A stretch of 64,000 nucleotides of DNA from Bowmanella denitrificans (GCF_002887595.1 NZ_PEBU01000004.1:62001-126000); one strand, 5' to 3'. Counted from the first letter of the stretch, positions 8,411 to 18,021 are shown. Program-made: numbers and translations. Notes: a model not told the origin generated them from the letters alone.

Positions 8411-10249
8411 TCAGTTCAGGCCTTTTTGCCCTGCCACCCATTGCTGGATTTTGCTTTGCAGCAAGTTCAGTGGCAACGGACCATGTCTGAGCACCTCATC
8501 ATGGAAACCCCTGAAGTCAAACTGCTCACCCAGTTCATCCATGGCGTATTGACGCAGCTCCATAATTTTCAACTTGCCGACCATATACGCTGTCGCCTGG
8601 CCGGGCATGGCAATATAACGCTCTATAGCTTTAGTCGAGTCGCCTTGTGAATTCGGGGTATTGTCCAGCAGGTATTGTATTGCCTGTTCGCGGCTCCATT
8701 TTTTGCTATGTATCCCCGTATCCACAACCAGCCGGCAGGCTCGCCATAGTTCCATGGCCAAACGACCAAAGTCGGAGTAGGGATCCTGATAGAAGCCCAT
8801 ATCCTTTGCCAGTTCCTCGGTGTACAAACCCCAACCTTCAGAATAGGCGGTGAAACTCAGATACTTCTGAAAGTCTGGTAAACCTTGTAACTCCTGAGAA
8901 ATGGCCAATTGTAAATGGTGGCCCGGAATACCTTCATGGTAGGCCAACGCTTCCATTTGGTAGATTGGCATGTCCATCATATTGTATAGATTTGCATAAT
9001 AGATACCGGGACGACTGCCGTCAGGGGAGGGACGCTGATAAAATGCTTTGCCAGCGGATTTTTCCCTGAACGCTTCTACTCGTTTTACAATCATGTCTGC
9101 TTTAGGCAACAAACCGAAGTAGCTGGGTAGTTGCGTACGCATTGTGTCAATCAGGGCTTTGGCTTCGCTGAGATACTGCTCCCGTCCCTCATCGGTATTA
9201 GGGTAATAGAATTGTGCATCGTTACGCATAAAGGCAAAAAAGTCCTGCAGACTGCCTGCAAAGCCCACTTTCTGCATTATCTGACGCATTTGCTGGTGAA
9301 TGCGGGCAACATTGTCCAGACCCAACTGGTGAATCTGCTCAGCATTCAGGTCTGTGGTCGTGAACCAGGCCAGGCGATTGGCGTACCACTTATCGCCGTC
9401 CGGTAAGCGCCATACCCCGTCCCCTTCGGGAGATAAATCCCGCTGATGGCTGAGTTCTTGTATAAGCGCTTCGTAAGCTGGCTTAACCTGCTCGATAAGT
9501 GCTGCCCTGGCATTGTCCAGCAATGTCTGTTTTTCCTGCGCAGGCAGTTCGAGCTTGGCCACTTTGTTGTTAAAGTCTTCCCATAGGGTTGATGCCACGT
9601 CACTGCTATCAAAGGGAGCACCGCTGATGACGTTTTGTGAGGCTACCAGCATCTGCTCGTAAGACCATTTAGGTGGAAATACACCAAGTTTCTCACGGAT
9701 TTTAAGTTGTTCGACAACCTGGTCAAACAGAGGCTTGATACCTTTTAGCCTGGCGATATACGCCTGGGCGTCAGCACTATCGCCAATGCTGTGTATATTG
9801 ATCAGAAAACTCGGTACCTGCGTGTGCCAGGCGCTGAATTGATCCATGATATAACTATGATGCCGGAACTGATCATTGGCCACTCGGCGTTCCAAATCCA
9901 CTTTGTACAAAGCAAGGCTGAGTTTTTCCTGTTCACTGAGCTTGCTTTGATCAAACTGCGCGGCGGTCGCCAGTCGCTTTTGTCTGATGGCTGCACTTTG
10001 TTCGGCCGCTTGCTCTGATACGTCATCCCATTTGTCATAATCCCACTTTAGCCCCCGGTAACTTTGCGTCATGGGGGAACGACTTAAATCCTCGTCATAG
10101 CTTTGCTGGAAAAATTCAGCCAGTCGCTGGGACTCTGTTTGCACTGTCTGTTCTGTTTCAATATCTGTTTGTTGTGGGGGCTGTGCAGGACTGCAGGCAC
10201 TGATAGCCAGCGCAATCAGGCTGGCCTTGAAGAGTTGGTGAGGTTGCAT
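8411..10249 (-). CDS. DUF885 family lipoprotein, probable metallopeptidase
   Basis: A 612-residue protein with a lipoprotein signal: the N-terminal hydrophobic stretch ends in LAISACS, so Cys would be lipidated. The body matches DUF885, including YHEGIPGHHLQ (a HExxxHH-like metal site) and the downstream sequence YSEGWGLYTEELA. Members of this family are predicted zinc peptidases; the substrate is not known. The start is placed at ATG 10249, with AGGAG 6 bases before it, rather than the ATG two codons upstream that overlaps the ribosome site. It follows the Bat operon by 29 bases after batD and may be read through from it. Confidence 0.88.
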   Translation of the reverse strand: MQPHQLFKASLIALAISACSPAQPPQQTDIETEQTVQTESQRLAEFFQQSYDEDLSRSPMTQSYRGLKWDYDKWDDVSEQAAEQSAAIRQKRLATAAQFDQSKLSEQEKLSLALYKVDLERRVANDQFRHHSYIMDQFSAWHTQVPSFLINIHSIGDSADAQAYIARLKGIKPLFDQVVEQLKIREKLGVFPPKWSYEQMLVASQNVISGAPFDSSDVASTLWEDFNNKVAKLELPAQEKQTLLDNARAALIEQVKPAYEALIQELSHQRDLSPEGDGVWRLPDGDKWYANRLAWFTTTDLNAEQIHQLGLDNVARIHQQMRQIMQKVGFAGSLQDFFAFMRNDAQFYYPNTDEGREQYLSEAKALIDTMRTQLPSYFGLLPKADMIVKRVEAFREKSAGKAFYQRPSPDGSRPGIYYANLYNMMDMPIYQMEALAYHEGIPGHHLQLAISQELQGLPDFQKYLSFTAYSEGWGLYTEELAKDMGFYQDPYSDFGRLAMELWRACRLVVDTGIHSKKWSREQAIQYLLDNTPNSQGDSTKAIERYIAMPGQATAYMVGKLKIMELRQYAMDELGEQFDFRGFHDEVLRHGPLPLNLLQSKIQQWVAGQKGLN

Positions 10250-10278
10250 GAGCATCTCCTAGTGTAATTATGGTTATA

Positions 10279-11994
10279 TCAGGTGATCTGCAGACTCACC
10301 AGGCCAGTGCCTGGTCGTTGTCTGCGCGTCTTATGCTCCTTGCGAATAGCGGTCAGAATAGCTTTCAATTGCTCACTGCTCCAACTCGCGCCTGTTTGTG
10401 CATAGCGGCTGGCCAGTAACTGTTCGACAGCTTCATCTAATTCCTGGTTGTTCAGACGATGACGGTGCTGCACCAGATTGGCCGAATGGCCGGTCAATCG
10501 ATCCAGCCAGCGAGGCAGAAGCTGCAGTGTCTGTTGACCGTCTGCGGCTTTGATTGCCTGTAACAGGGCTTGCCAGGTCGCCTGTTCACCGTCAGTGTCC
10601 GGAACTGTGTGGTTAGCGGACACCTTAGTGCGACTTTGCCACCACCACAGTAACAGGGTCAACAACCACAAGACCAACAGTACAGTACTGCTGACAGACC
10701 ACCATTGCGGTACATCCTTTTCAACCACCTGCACTTGGTCTTCAGTCTGAGATTCTTCGTCACTGGCCAGTGGGACAGGAGTGATGGCTTGTGGCGGTGG
10801 CGCCAAGCCAGTGGTGCCAGGCGCAGCCGGCAATACCTGAATGGTTTTGCTCGGCAGGGTGGCGAATTCGGTTTGGCGGGTAACGATATTAAACCAGGGC
10901 ACTCGTATTTCCGGTAAGGTCAGTTCTCCCGTATGGGCAGGAATAATCGCCACCGATTCCACCCGCTGGGCAACCAGGGTGTCATCTTTTTCTACCGTGG
11001 TGCTGTTGGCCTGGTCCGGGTAGGTTTTTATGCCTGCTGGATACTGAGTTTCCATGGCCGGTAATTGTTCTTCCACCACACCCAGCGCGGTCAGCGTTAC
11101 AGTGCGGGTAATAGGTTCTCCTACCCGGTACTCATTATTGGTGCCTTGCCATTCCTCATGCACTTCAACATATTCGCTGGGAAGCCAGTGATAGGGGTAA
11201 GCTGCGGGAATAGGCAACACCTCGATATCAATGGAAGGGCCGACCCGGCTAATAGTTTTGGTCTGGTTGAAAAAGCCAAAAGACTGACTGTTACGTTCAA
11301 TCACTTCACCATCAAACAGAGGGCCTTCGATAGTGAAAGTGCCGCTGGTCTGGGGAATAATGGCAAAACGGCGCTCAATTACCCGGTAGCGCTGACCATT
11401 GGCAATTTCATTGTATTCTTTGTCCTTGCCAATCTGACGAATATCAGCCCCCTGGAGTTTAGGCGCAGCCAGACTGCCACGCTGCAGGTCCCGGGCCAGA
11501 TACAGTTTGACGCTATAGTGGATCTGCTGCTGCAGATACACCTGCTCCAGATCGGCTTTGGTTTCGATGTAGATATCCCTGGCCTGTCCGCGGGTCGCAG
11601 CACTGGCAGGCAGTACCATTAACGTGATGGGCTGGCTGCGTACACCGTCAATTTCAAATGCCGGGATCTGAAAGCGGCCGGGTTGACGGGGAATCAACTG
11701 GGTGGTCCATTTGGTCGTGCGGGTCATATCAAAATTGACAATCTGGGTTTGCGTGCTGACGGAGGTACGCCCAACCACGAAGTCTTTCAGCAGCGCAGAT
11801 GGATCGAATCTGTCACTGTCCACCGAGTCATTAGCGGTTACTTCCAGTACTATACCTTCGTCCACCATGGCCGGATTTTTGTCTACCGAGGCTAATACTT
11901 CGGTAACATCGGCATAGGCCAACGGAGTCATTGCCAGACTAATCAGCAAAGACAGTGAAATGTAATGAGCATATTTGAAAAAGGTCGATTGCAT
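10279..11994 (-). CDS. batD: BatD-type membrane protein (oxygen tolerance family)
   Basis: A 571-residue BatD-family protein: signal peptide (about 1-29), repeated beta-rich periplasmic domains, a membrane segment near residue 430 (WWSVSSTVLLVLWLLTLLLWWW) and a cytoplasmic tail. ATG 11994 shares its first base with the preceding gene's TGA (TGATG), so translation is coupled. AAGGA lies before it. It closes the MoxR-Bat gene set. BatD is thought to sit in the inner membrane with BatA and BatB; its molecular role is not settled, although the family was linked to aerotolerance in Bacteroides. Confidence 0.88.
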   Translation of the reverse strand: MQSTFFKYAHYISLSLLISLAMTPLAYADVTEVLASVDKNPAMVDEGIVLEVTANDSVDSDRFDPSALLKDFVVGRTSVSTQTQIVNFDMTRTTKWTTQLIPRQPGRFQIPAFEIDGVRSQPITLMVLPASAATRGQARDIYIETKADLEQVYLQQQIHYSVKLYLARDLQRGSLAAPKLQGADIRQIGKDKEYNEIANGQRYRVIERRFAIIPQTSGTFTIEGPLFDGEVIERNSQSFGFFNQTKTISRVGPSIDIEVLPIPAAYPYHWLPSEYVEVHEEWQGTNNEYRVGEPITRTVTLTALGVVEEQLPAMETQYPAGIKTYPDQANSTTVEKDDTLVAQRVESVAIIPAHTGELTLPEIRVPWFNIVTRQTEFATLPSKTIQVLPAAPGTTGLAPPPQAITPVPLASDEESQTEDQVQVVEKDVPQWWSVSSTVLLVLWLLTLLLWWWQSRTKVSANHTVPDTDGEQATWQALLQAIKAADGQQTLQLLPRWLDRLTGHSANLVQHRHRLNNQELDEAVEQLLASRYAQTGASWSSEQLKAILTAIRKEHKTRRQRPGTGLVSLQIT

Positions 11995-13796
11995 CACCAA
12001 TTCCTTTGAACGCGGTTAGGCAGGGTATGACGGCGGCGTTGCTGGTTTTCCAGCAACATTTTTCTTTTCAGCAGATAAGCAGGATCATCCGGAACTTTGC
12101 GCAGCAAATTCTGCAGACGTTGCTGTTCCTCTCGCTCTTCATCGGTCAGTGGCGCTTCCTGAGCCTGAGCTTGTTGAGACTGTTCCTGCTGTTGTTGATC
12201 CTGTTGCTCAGATTGCTGTTGTTCAGATGCTTGTTGATCCTGTTGATCTTCTGGCGATGGCTGGTCTTGCTGTTGCTGGCTTTCACCTTGCTGCTGATCC
12301 TTTTCAGATGACTGTTGCTGACCATTCTGCTGATCTTGTTGCTGTTGGTCCTGCTGCTCATCCTGTTGTTGATCTTGCTTGTCTTGCGGCTGACTGTTTG
12401 ATGACGGCGGCTGTTGCTGCTTCTGCTGCTGTTTCATTTGCTCAAGTAAGGCCTTATTTGCCTTGGCATCGGCGTGATCAGGCTGTGCCTCAAGCACTTT
12501 ATCGTATGCTGCGATGGCTTTATCCAGTTCACCCAATTGGGCCAGGGCATTGCCAGCATTATACATGGCCTCCACGCTATCCAGTTCCGAGAATGCCTGT
12601 AAAGCGGCGTCAAAATCTCCTTGCTTGTAATGGCTGGCACCACGCCACATTGGATCGTCAAAGACTTTTGCGGCTTGTTCAAAATCCTTGTTATTAAAGG
12701 CTTGCTGGCCCTGCTGATCGCCGCGTTGCCACATATCATCCCACCAGCTTGCCTGAACCGGCCGACTGATTAGAGGACTGATCAGTAGTGCTGCCAGTGC
12801 CACGCTGAGAATACCGCGGCGAAACGCATATGCAGCCACAGGCAGCAATAGCAATAATAAATAGGGCCCTTCTTCAGCCCATTGATCGCCAGCCTGCTGT
12901 TGTTCGTCTTCATTGGTGTCACGGGACAGCAAAGCCTGACTGGTCAGGTAATCTATATCAGTGTCATTGGCCTGCAAACTGACATAACGGCCCTGACCTT
13001 TTTCAGCCAATAACTGCAGATTGGCCTCGTCCAGTCTTGGGATCACAATGCTGCCATCTGCTTGTTTCAGCAATTCACCATTGGTTAGTTTTATCGGCGC
13101 GCCCTGGTTGGTGCCAACGGCCAGAATAGATAAGCGGTAGGGGCTTTCAGCAATAATATGACTAATAGGCGCAACCTGACTGGGTTCCACTCCATCGGTG
13201 ATCCAGAATATTTCCCCTTGCTGATACCCCGCATTTTGCAGTAGCTCAACGGCTAAGCGCAGTCCGTCACTGGGCTCACTGCCAGCCACCGGCATAATTT
13301 CCGGCGACAAACTGGGGATCAGGGTAGTGAGGTTCTGTGCATCCGAACTCAAGGGACTAATCATAAAGGCTTCGCCAGCATAGGCGACTAGTCCTGTTTC
13401 CCCCTCGGCAATAGCGTTCACCAGATCAATGGCTTTGTATCTGGCCCGGGTCAGACGATCCGGGCTGATATCAGTGGCGCGCATAGACAACGACATGTCC
13501 ATCACTACCACCTTGCCTGTATGTAACTGAAAGACCGGTTGCGGCAGCCTTTCCCAGCTCGGCCCGGCCAGGGCGATAACGGCCAGCAGCCATCCCAATG
13601 CCAGCAGGCTCAGCGGCGGGCGCTGGCCTGCGTTGGCGGAATCCGTCACCAGATGACGATATAAATGGCCGGCCAGCACGCCTTGCCAGCCTGACTGGTG
13701 TCGACCCAGATATCGCAATGATATCAGCAGTGCTACAAGCGGCAGCAGTGCCAGTAACCAGCCAGGGCGTAGAAAATGAAACTGACTGAAGTCCAT
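11994..13796 (-). CDS. batB: VWA-TPR protein (BatB-BatC fusion)
   Basis: A 600-residue protein. It has an N-terminal membrane segment, a von Willebrand A domain (about 90-290) with an intact MIDAS start (MDMSLSMR), further membrane helices near 315-350, TPR-like repeats (about 370-450, for example YNAGNALAQLGELDKAIAAY), a Gln-rich linker (456-547) and a basic C-terminus. This combines BatB and BatC, which are separate proteins in Bacteroidetes. Start and stop are fused to the neighbours: TAATG with batA and TGATG with batD. The protein likely scaffolds the complex formed with the MoxR ATPase, which is inference. Confidence 0.87.
   Translation of the reverse strand: MDFSQFHFLRPGWLLALLPLVALLISLRYLGRHQSGWQGVLAGHLYRHLVTDSANAGQRPPLSLLALGWLLAVIALAGPSWERLPQPVFQLHTGKVVVMDMSLSMRATDISPDRLTRARYKAIDLVNAIAEGETGLVAYAGEAFMISPLSSDAQNLTTLIPSLSPEIMPVAGSEPSDGLRLAVELLQNAGYQQGEIFWITDGVEPSQVAPISHIIAESPYRLSILAVGTNQGAPIKLTNGELLKQADGSIVIPRLDEANLQLLAEKGQGRYVSLQANDTDIDYLTSQALLSRDTNEDEQQQAGDQWAEEGPYLLLLLLPVAAYAFRRGILSVALAALLISPLISRPVQASWWDDMWQRGDQQGQQAFNNKDFEQAAKVFDDPMWRGASHYKQGDFDAALQAFSELDSVEAMYNAGNALAQLGELDKAIAAYDKVLEAQPDHADAKANKALLEQMKQQQKQQQPPSSNSQPQDKQDQQQDEQQDQQQQDQQNGQQQSSEKDQQQGESQQQQDQPSPEDQQDQQASEQQQSEQQDQQQQEQSQQAQAQEAPLTDEEREEQQRLQNLLRKVPDDPAYLLKRKMLLENQQRRRHTLPNRVQRNW
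12156..12431 (-). repeat. Gln-rich low-complexity tract in batB
   Basis: These 92 codons are mostly CAG/CAA, with Asp, Glu and Ser mixed in. The tract is in frame and unbroken. Such linkers are usual in VWA-TPR proteins and may vary in length between strains. Confidence 0.85.
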
Positions 13797-14797
13797 TATG
13801 CTGGTCTCCTTAAACTCGCTGTCAGCCAGCGCGTAACCGGAATCAGACAGAGCAAAACGGATAGCAACAAAGCAACACTTAAAGGATAGAAATACAACGC
13901 AGTTTGCGGGCGCATCTGACGACTTTCGCGGGCAATAGGTTCCAACTCATCCAATTTGCTGTAAATGGCTTCCAGGCCCTGGGTGTCGCGGGCGCGAAAA
14001 TATTGCCCACCGGTACTTTGAGCCAGCTGAGTGAGCATTTTTTCATCCAGCTCCTGTGACGGATTGACCTGACGGGTGCCAAAAAAACTTTGCACCAGCA
14101 TACTGTCGGCACCAACACCGATGGTATAGACAGTGACGTCGTGCTGAATGGCCAAATCGTTAGCTTGTTTTGGGGTAATGTTGCCGGCTGTATTCTGACC
14201 ATCGGTCAACAGGATCAACACGCGGTTGGATTCTTTACGTGCCTCAAAGCGTTTTACCGCCAGTCCGACCGCATCGCCAATCGCCGTTTGTTCGCCCACC
14301 AGGCCGATAACGGCCTCATCCAGCAACTGGTGTACGGTTTCTCGATCATAAGTCAGAGGTGCTTGCAGATAGGCCGTATCGGCAAACAGAATCAGACCAA
14401 GTCGATCCCCGACGCGGCGCTGGATAAAGTCACCTAACACATGTTTAATCATTACCAGGCGGTCCACGGCCCGGCCATTGACCTGCATATCTTCCACTTT
14501 CATCGAGCCGGATAAGTCAACCGCAATCATTAAATCACGGCCCTCGGCAGGCACATTAACCGGCTCTCCCAGCCATTGCGGGCGAGCCGCCGCCAATACC
14601 AGGCATATCCAGGCCAGTATTGCTGCGAAAATTCTCAATCTGTTGCTGGTGGCTTGTTTGTTGGTGCCAACGAAACCCGCATCCACTCTCGGTACTTTTA
14701 GTGCCGCGCTATGGCCCTGATGGCGTTCGGGTAATAAGCGGAAAATCAGAGGTAACGGCAAGGCCAGTAGGGCCCAGAGCCAGGCAAATTCAAACAT
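13796..14797 (-). CDS. batA: VWA domain protein BatA
   Basis: A 333-residue inner-membrane protein: two N-terminal membrane helices, a VWA domain from about residue 85 with the MIDAS motif IAVDLSGSMK and a downstream LLTDGQNTAGN, then a C-terminal helix (TALYFYPLSVALLLSVLLCL). ATG 14797 has AAGGAGG 6 bases before it; a GTG one codon upstream is possible. The start overlaps the DUF4381 stop by 8 bases. Together with the next gene it forms the two-VWA pair typical of MoxR loci. Confidence 0.9.
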   Translation of the reverse strand: MFEFAWLWALLALPLPLIFRLLPERHQGHSAALKVPRVDAGFVGTNKQATSNRLRIFAAILAWICLVLAAARPQWLGEPVNVPAEGRDLMIAVDLSGSMKVEDMQVNGRAVDRLVMIKHVLGDFIQRRVGDRLGLILFADTAYLQAPLTYDRETVHQLLDEAVIGLVGEQTAIGDAVGLAVKRFEARKESNRVLILLTDGQNTAGNITPKQANDLAIQHDVTVYTIGVGADSMLVQSFFGTRQVNPSQELDEKMLTQLAQSTGGQYFRARDTQGLEAIYSKLDELEPIARESRQMRPQTALYFYPLSVALLLSVLLCLIPVTRWLTASLRRPA

Positions 14798-15290
14798 CAC
14801 TGGCCTCCTTCAAACGGCGTTTGCTAGGGGGCAGGGCATGCTTAATCCAAAACCGGGTCAAACGGCGATAGGATTCGGCATCATCCAGCGACGGGTTTGG
14901 ACGATAAAGACCATCCAGCAGCGGTTGATAGCCCTTTGCAAATGTCGCACGATGCTTGGTCGGTAATAAGCTGGTCAGCAAATTCAGCCACTGCTGCTGG
15001 TGCAAGGCCGCGCTGCTCTCTCTGGGCAGGTAGCTTAGAGTCAGGCGTTTCAACAGGGCATTGAGCCCGGCTGGCCAGTCAGCTTGTGATAAATCCAACC
15101 GGTTTAATTCGTCAAGCGCCTGAAGCACGGCCAGGCGTTTGCGTCTGGCCCGTATGTATACCAGTATCAAGCCAATCAACAAAGCCACTGCAACAATTGC
15201 CAGTAACCACCAACCATAAGCCGGTGGCCAGGCACTGACAGGATCGGGCAGATGGATATCTTTAAGTTCACTCAGGGGATTGTTCTTCAT
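14790..15290 (-). CDS. DUF4381 membrane protein
   Basis: A 166-residue protein with the DUF4381 opening LKDIHLPDPVSAWPPAYGWW, one membrane helix right after it (LLAIVAVALLIGLILVYI) and a cytoplasmic helical domain. The start ATG 15290 overlaps the stop of the DUF58 gene as ATGA. This small protein is a constant partner in proteobacterial MoxR-DUF58-Bat operons; its own function is unknown. The frame is open for 22 codons upstream, but those overlap the DUF58 gene and lack a start context. Confidence 0.88.
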   Translation of the reverse strand: MKNNPLSELKDIHLPDPVSAWPPAYGWWLLAIVAVALLIGLILVYIRARRKRLAVLQALDELNRLDLSQADWPAGLNALLKRLTLSYLPRESSAALHQQQWLNLLTSLLPTKHRATFAKGYQPLLDGLYRPNPSLDDAESYRRLTRFWIKHALPPSKRRLKEASDV

Positions 15291-16261
15291 CGTCTGTTCG
15301 CCAACTGCTGTTCCAGTGGCATAGCACTGGACACCGGTAATACCTGACAACGGCATTGTTTCAGCAGATGCACCATGGCCTCTGTTTGCTGCTGATGTCT
15401 TTGCTGGTATTGCTCAGCAGTCTGCTTTTCTCCAAGCAGCAAGGTGCGTTGCTCGTTGCCGTCGGTCACACTCACCAGTTGTGGCACTTTCACCGATGGC
15501 AAACTGTGTTCAAAGGGATCGCTTATCGGGTAAGCCATCAGTTCACAATGCTGGCCGAGGCGATGCAGATGTTGCCTGGCAGTATCATTGAGTTGGCTGA
15601 AGTCGCTGATCAGGAATATCAGACTACCGGGACGGGCCAGCCTGCGCAATCTGGCGCAAGCGTCACTGAAACTCAGTTGTTGCGGCCGCTGCTGGTTTGG
15701 TTGATGTAGTTGCATCAAGCCGCTTAACAAGGACAGTACGGCTTTTTGTCGGGTTAACGGTTTGTATTCAAGGTGCTGATCCTGGTTATAAAGCAGGCCG
15801 CCAATTCTGTCACCGCGCTTGCGGGCAGACCAGGCAATCAGTGCTGTCAGATGGGCTGCCTGGACAGACTTAAATAAAAAACGGGTACCAAAATGCATAC
15901 TGGCTGACAAGTCAGTAAGAATGAAGATAGGTCGCTCTTTTTCTTCCCGGTACAACTTGGTGTGGGTTTTACCGGTTCTGGCCGTAACCCGCCAGTCAAT
16001 GGCGCGAATATCATCGCCTGGCTGATAATGCCGGGCTTCATCAAATTCCATCCCCCGGCCTTTGGTCTTGGCCAGATAGGTCCCGGCCAGTTTGGCCTGA
16101 ATGGTTTTTCGGGGTGACAAATCCAGCAGGCTGGTTTTGCTTTGGTAATACAATAACTCACGAATCGACAGATTAATGCCGTCGCTGTGGTGTTGTGTCA
16201 ACCAATGCGCTACATCCTGCAAGGGTTGCGATTGTGTGCTGACCACTTGCTGCTCCCTCAC
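15287..16261 (-). CDS. DUF58 family protein of the MoxR operon
   Basis: A 324-residue cytoplasmic protein with the DUF58 core GRGMEFDEARHYQPGDDIRAIDWRVTAR, and a VWA-like fold including FILTDLSASMHFG. DUF58 proteins act next to MoxR ATPases, perhaps as adaptor or substrate. GTG 16261 starts 5 bases after the moxR stop; a second GTG at residue 6 has a better ribosome site (GAGGGAG, 6 bases) and may be the real start. The gene couples to DUF4381 by ATGA. Confidence 0.88.
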   Translation of the reverse strand: MREQQVVSTQSQPLQDVAHWLTQHHSDGINLSIRELLYYQSKTSLLDLSPRKTIQAKLAGTYLAKTKGRGMEFDEARHYQPGDDIRAIDWRVTARTGKTHTKLYREEKERPIFILTDLSASMHFGTRFLFKSVQAAHLTALIAWSARKRGDRIGGLLYNQDQHLEYKPLTRQKAVLSLLSGLMQLHQPNQQRPQQLSFSDACARLRRLARPGSLIFLISDFSQLNDTARQHLHRLGQHCELMAYPISDPFEHSLPSVKVPQLVSVTDGNEQRTLLLGEKQTAEQYQQRHQQQTEAMVHLLKQCRCQVLPVSSAMPLEQQLANRR

Positions 16262-16266
16262 TCGAC

Positions 16267-17223
16267 TCAGGGTACGGGTACCAGTTCCAGGATCCTGGCT
16301 AACACCTGATTGCTATCGATACCTTCTGCCTCGGCGTCGTAAGACAGCAGCAAACGGTGGCGTAACACATTGTGGAATACTGCCTGAATGTCATCCGGGC
16401 CGACAAAATCGCGCCCTTGTAACCAGGCGTGGGCTCGGGCGCAGCGGTCCAAGGCTATAGTGGCACGTGGACTGGCACCAAATTCGATCCAACCGGCCAA
16501 TGCGCTGTCCAGTGCTGCAGGCTTGCGCGTGGCCATAATCAGTTGCACCAGATATTGTTCCAATGATTCGGCCAGATGAATTTTCAATACTGCTTCACGG
16601 GCGGAAAAGATATCCTGCTGCGTCAGGCTTGGGGCACTGACCTTGGCTTGGTGCAGAGCTTCATCGCGGGTCAGGCGCAAAATGGCCAGCTCAGTATCTG
16701 CACCCGGGTAATCAATTTCCAAATGCATCAAAAAGCGGTCGAGCTGTGCTTCCGGCAGTGGGTAGGTGCCTTCCTGCTCAATCGGGTTCTGTGTGGCCAT
16801 AACCAGAAACAGTTCAGGCAATTGATAGGTTTTATTCCCCACTGTGATTTGGCGTTCCGCCATGGCTTCCAGCAGGGCGGACTGCACCTTGGCGGGCGCG
16901 CGGTTAATTTCATCCGCCAATACCAGATTGTGGAACAGCGGACCACGTTGGAAAACAAAACTGCCGTCTTCCGGACGGTAAATATCCGTACCGGTTAAAT
17001 CGGCCGGTAGCAGATCCGGGGTAAATTGTACCCGATGAAAGTCCCCTTCAATGCCTTTTGCCAGGGCGTTTACGGCGCGCGTCTTGGCAAGCCCGGGCGG
17101 GCCTTCCACTAATAGGTGGCCATCAGCTAAAAGGGCAATAAGAATATTCCTGGTCAAGGTGGACTGCCCTAACACCTGGGAGTCTAAATAGGCTTGCAGT
17201 TGTTTGAATTGTTCGGCTGCCAT
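16267..17223 (-). CDS. MoxR family AAA+ ATPase
   Basis: A 318-residue AAA+ ATPase of the MoxR class. Walker A is GPPGLAKTR, Walker B is LVLADEINRAPAKVQSALLEAM, followed by sensor 1 (LVMATQNPIEQEGTYPLPEAQLDRF) and the C-terminal lid with GASPRATIAL. MoxR proteins act as chaperone-like remodelers together with VWA proteins, often in metal-cofactor insertion or stress resistance. It is the first gene of the six-gene operon running to batD. The target of this complex is not evident from the neighbourhood. Confidence 0.92.
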   Translation of the reverse strand: MAAEQFKQLQAYLDSQVLGQSTLTRNILIALLADGHLLVEGPPGLAKTRAVNALAKGIEGDFHRVQFTPDLLPADLTGTDIYRPEDGSFVFQRGPLFHNLVLADEINRAPAKVQSALLEAMAERQITVGNKTYQLPELFLVMATQNPIEQEGTYPLPEAQLDRFLMHLEIDYPGADTELAILRLTRDEALHQAKVSAPSLTQQDIFSAREAVLKIHLAESLEQYLVQLIMATRKPAALDSALAGWIEFGASPRATIALDRCARAHAWLQGRDFVGPDDIQAVFHNVLRHRLLLSYDAEAEGIDSNQVLARILELVPVP

Positions 17224-17627
17224 TGTACTTCCGTCATTTGCTAATTGTTGCGTTGTGCCTTTATGTCATCCTGCAACAGTATGTTCAGTATATAAAGGCT
17301 GCCTCTGCGCATAGAGCGTGAAAGCGCAACAGGATGATGCTCTTTGAGGCCTAAGTCTATATAGGGTTCCAACACGGAAATACAATGTTACAACTATTAA
17401 ATGGTGGAATTTTGGGTTGTGGCACTGCGTTGTACCAAGCTTGATGGGGGCTAAGCGTGTCATCGGTGCAGAAAATAGATGGTTGGCTTGTGTGAAAAAT
17501 AATCAGATATTTTTCATGTGGTTAGAAATGTAAGCAAAAAATCGTGAGGTAAATTGCTGGTTTAGTATGCGGTTTCTAAATTCCTTCCGTAATCTTAGCA
17601 ACGTGGATACAGCTAAGGAGTCCAATC
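17224..17627. other. Divergent promoter region of moxR and phasin genes
   Basis: A 404-base gap between the divergent moxR operon and phasin genes. It is AT-rich near the phasin, and must hold both promoters. The best box pair seen before the phasin (TTGCTG, 17 bases, TAAATT, around 17553-17581) is weak. No gene, RNA or repeat was recognised. Confidence 0.5.
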
Positions 17628-17993
17628 ATGAGCAAATTAGAGAATATCAAGAGTAAAGTGAATGAAGCCGAAGATTTTGCCCGCAAAATCTGGTTGGCTG
17701 GTCTGGGCGCCTACGGTAAGAGCCTGGACGAAGTACAAGGCCGTTATGAAAAGCTGAATGCCGAAGCGTCCAAAGTATTTGACGACCTGGTTGAAAAAGG
17801 CACCAAGATCGAGTCCGAAACGAAGGACAAGATCAAGGAAAAAACCAATGTTGAAGCCCGCGTTGCTGAAGTACGCAAGAAGTTGGGTTTGGACAAGCCG
17901 GATATGGAGCAGAAGGTGGAAGAACTGTCTGCCAAAATTGATGCCTTGACGGCAGCGGTTGCCAAGCTGGCTGATAAGCAAGCGAAGTCCTGA
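17628..17993 (+). CDS. Phasin family protein
   Basis: A 121-residue, mostly helical protein of the phasin (polyhydroxyalkanoate granule-associated, PhaI/PhaF) family. The N-terminus AEDFARKIWLAGLGAYGKSLDE is the family signature. The rest is charged amphipathic helix, with a coiled-coil-like C-terminus (VEELSAKIDALTAAVAKLADKQ). AAGGAG precedes ATG 17628 well. It is followed by its own terminator, then by a second phasin gene. No PHA synthase lies in the window, so its partner genes are elsewhere if it coats granules. Confidence 0.87.
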   Translation: MSKLENIKSKVNEAEDFARKIWLAGLGAYGKSLDEVQGRYEKLNAEASKVFDDLVEKGTKIESETKDKIKEKTNVEARVAEVRKKLGLDKPDMEQKVEELSAKIDALTAAVAKLADKQAKS

Positions 17994-17999
17994 TAAATA

Positions 18000-18021
18000 A
18001 GCCCGGCATTGCCGGGCTTTT
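18000..18021 (+). terminator. Intrinsic terminator after the first phasin
   Basis: A 7-8 bp stem AGCCCGGC/GCCGGGCT with a 3-base loop, followed by four T residues, lies 6 bases after the stop. Confidence 0.8.

Noticed and set aside
12156-12431. CAG-rich tandem pattern that could be read as a microsatellite or CRISPR-like array
   Set aside because: No regular repeat-spacer unit; it is an unbroken Gln-rich coding linker.
12149-12697. A 182-codon plus-strand frame opposite batB
   Set aside because: It is the reverse complement of the Gln-rich tract and TPR region; its leucine/valine-rich composition follows from CAG/CAA codons on the other strand.
17637-17981. A 114-codon minus-strand frame opposite the first phasin
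   Set aside because: The plus-strand phasin has family match, ribosome site and terminator; the antisense frame has none of these.
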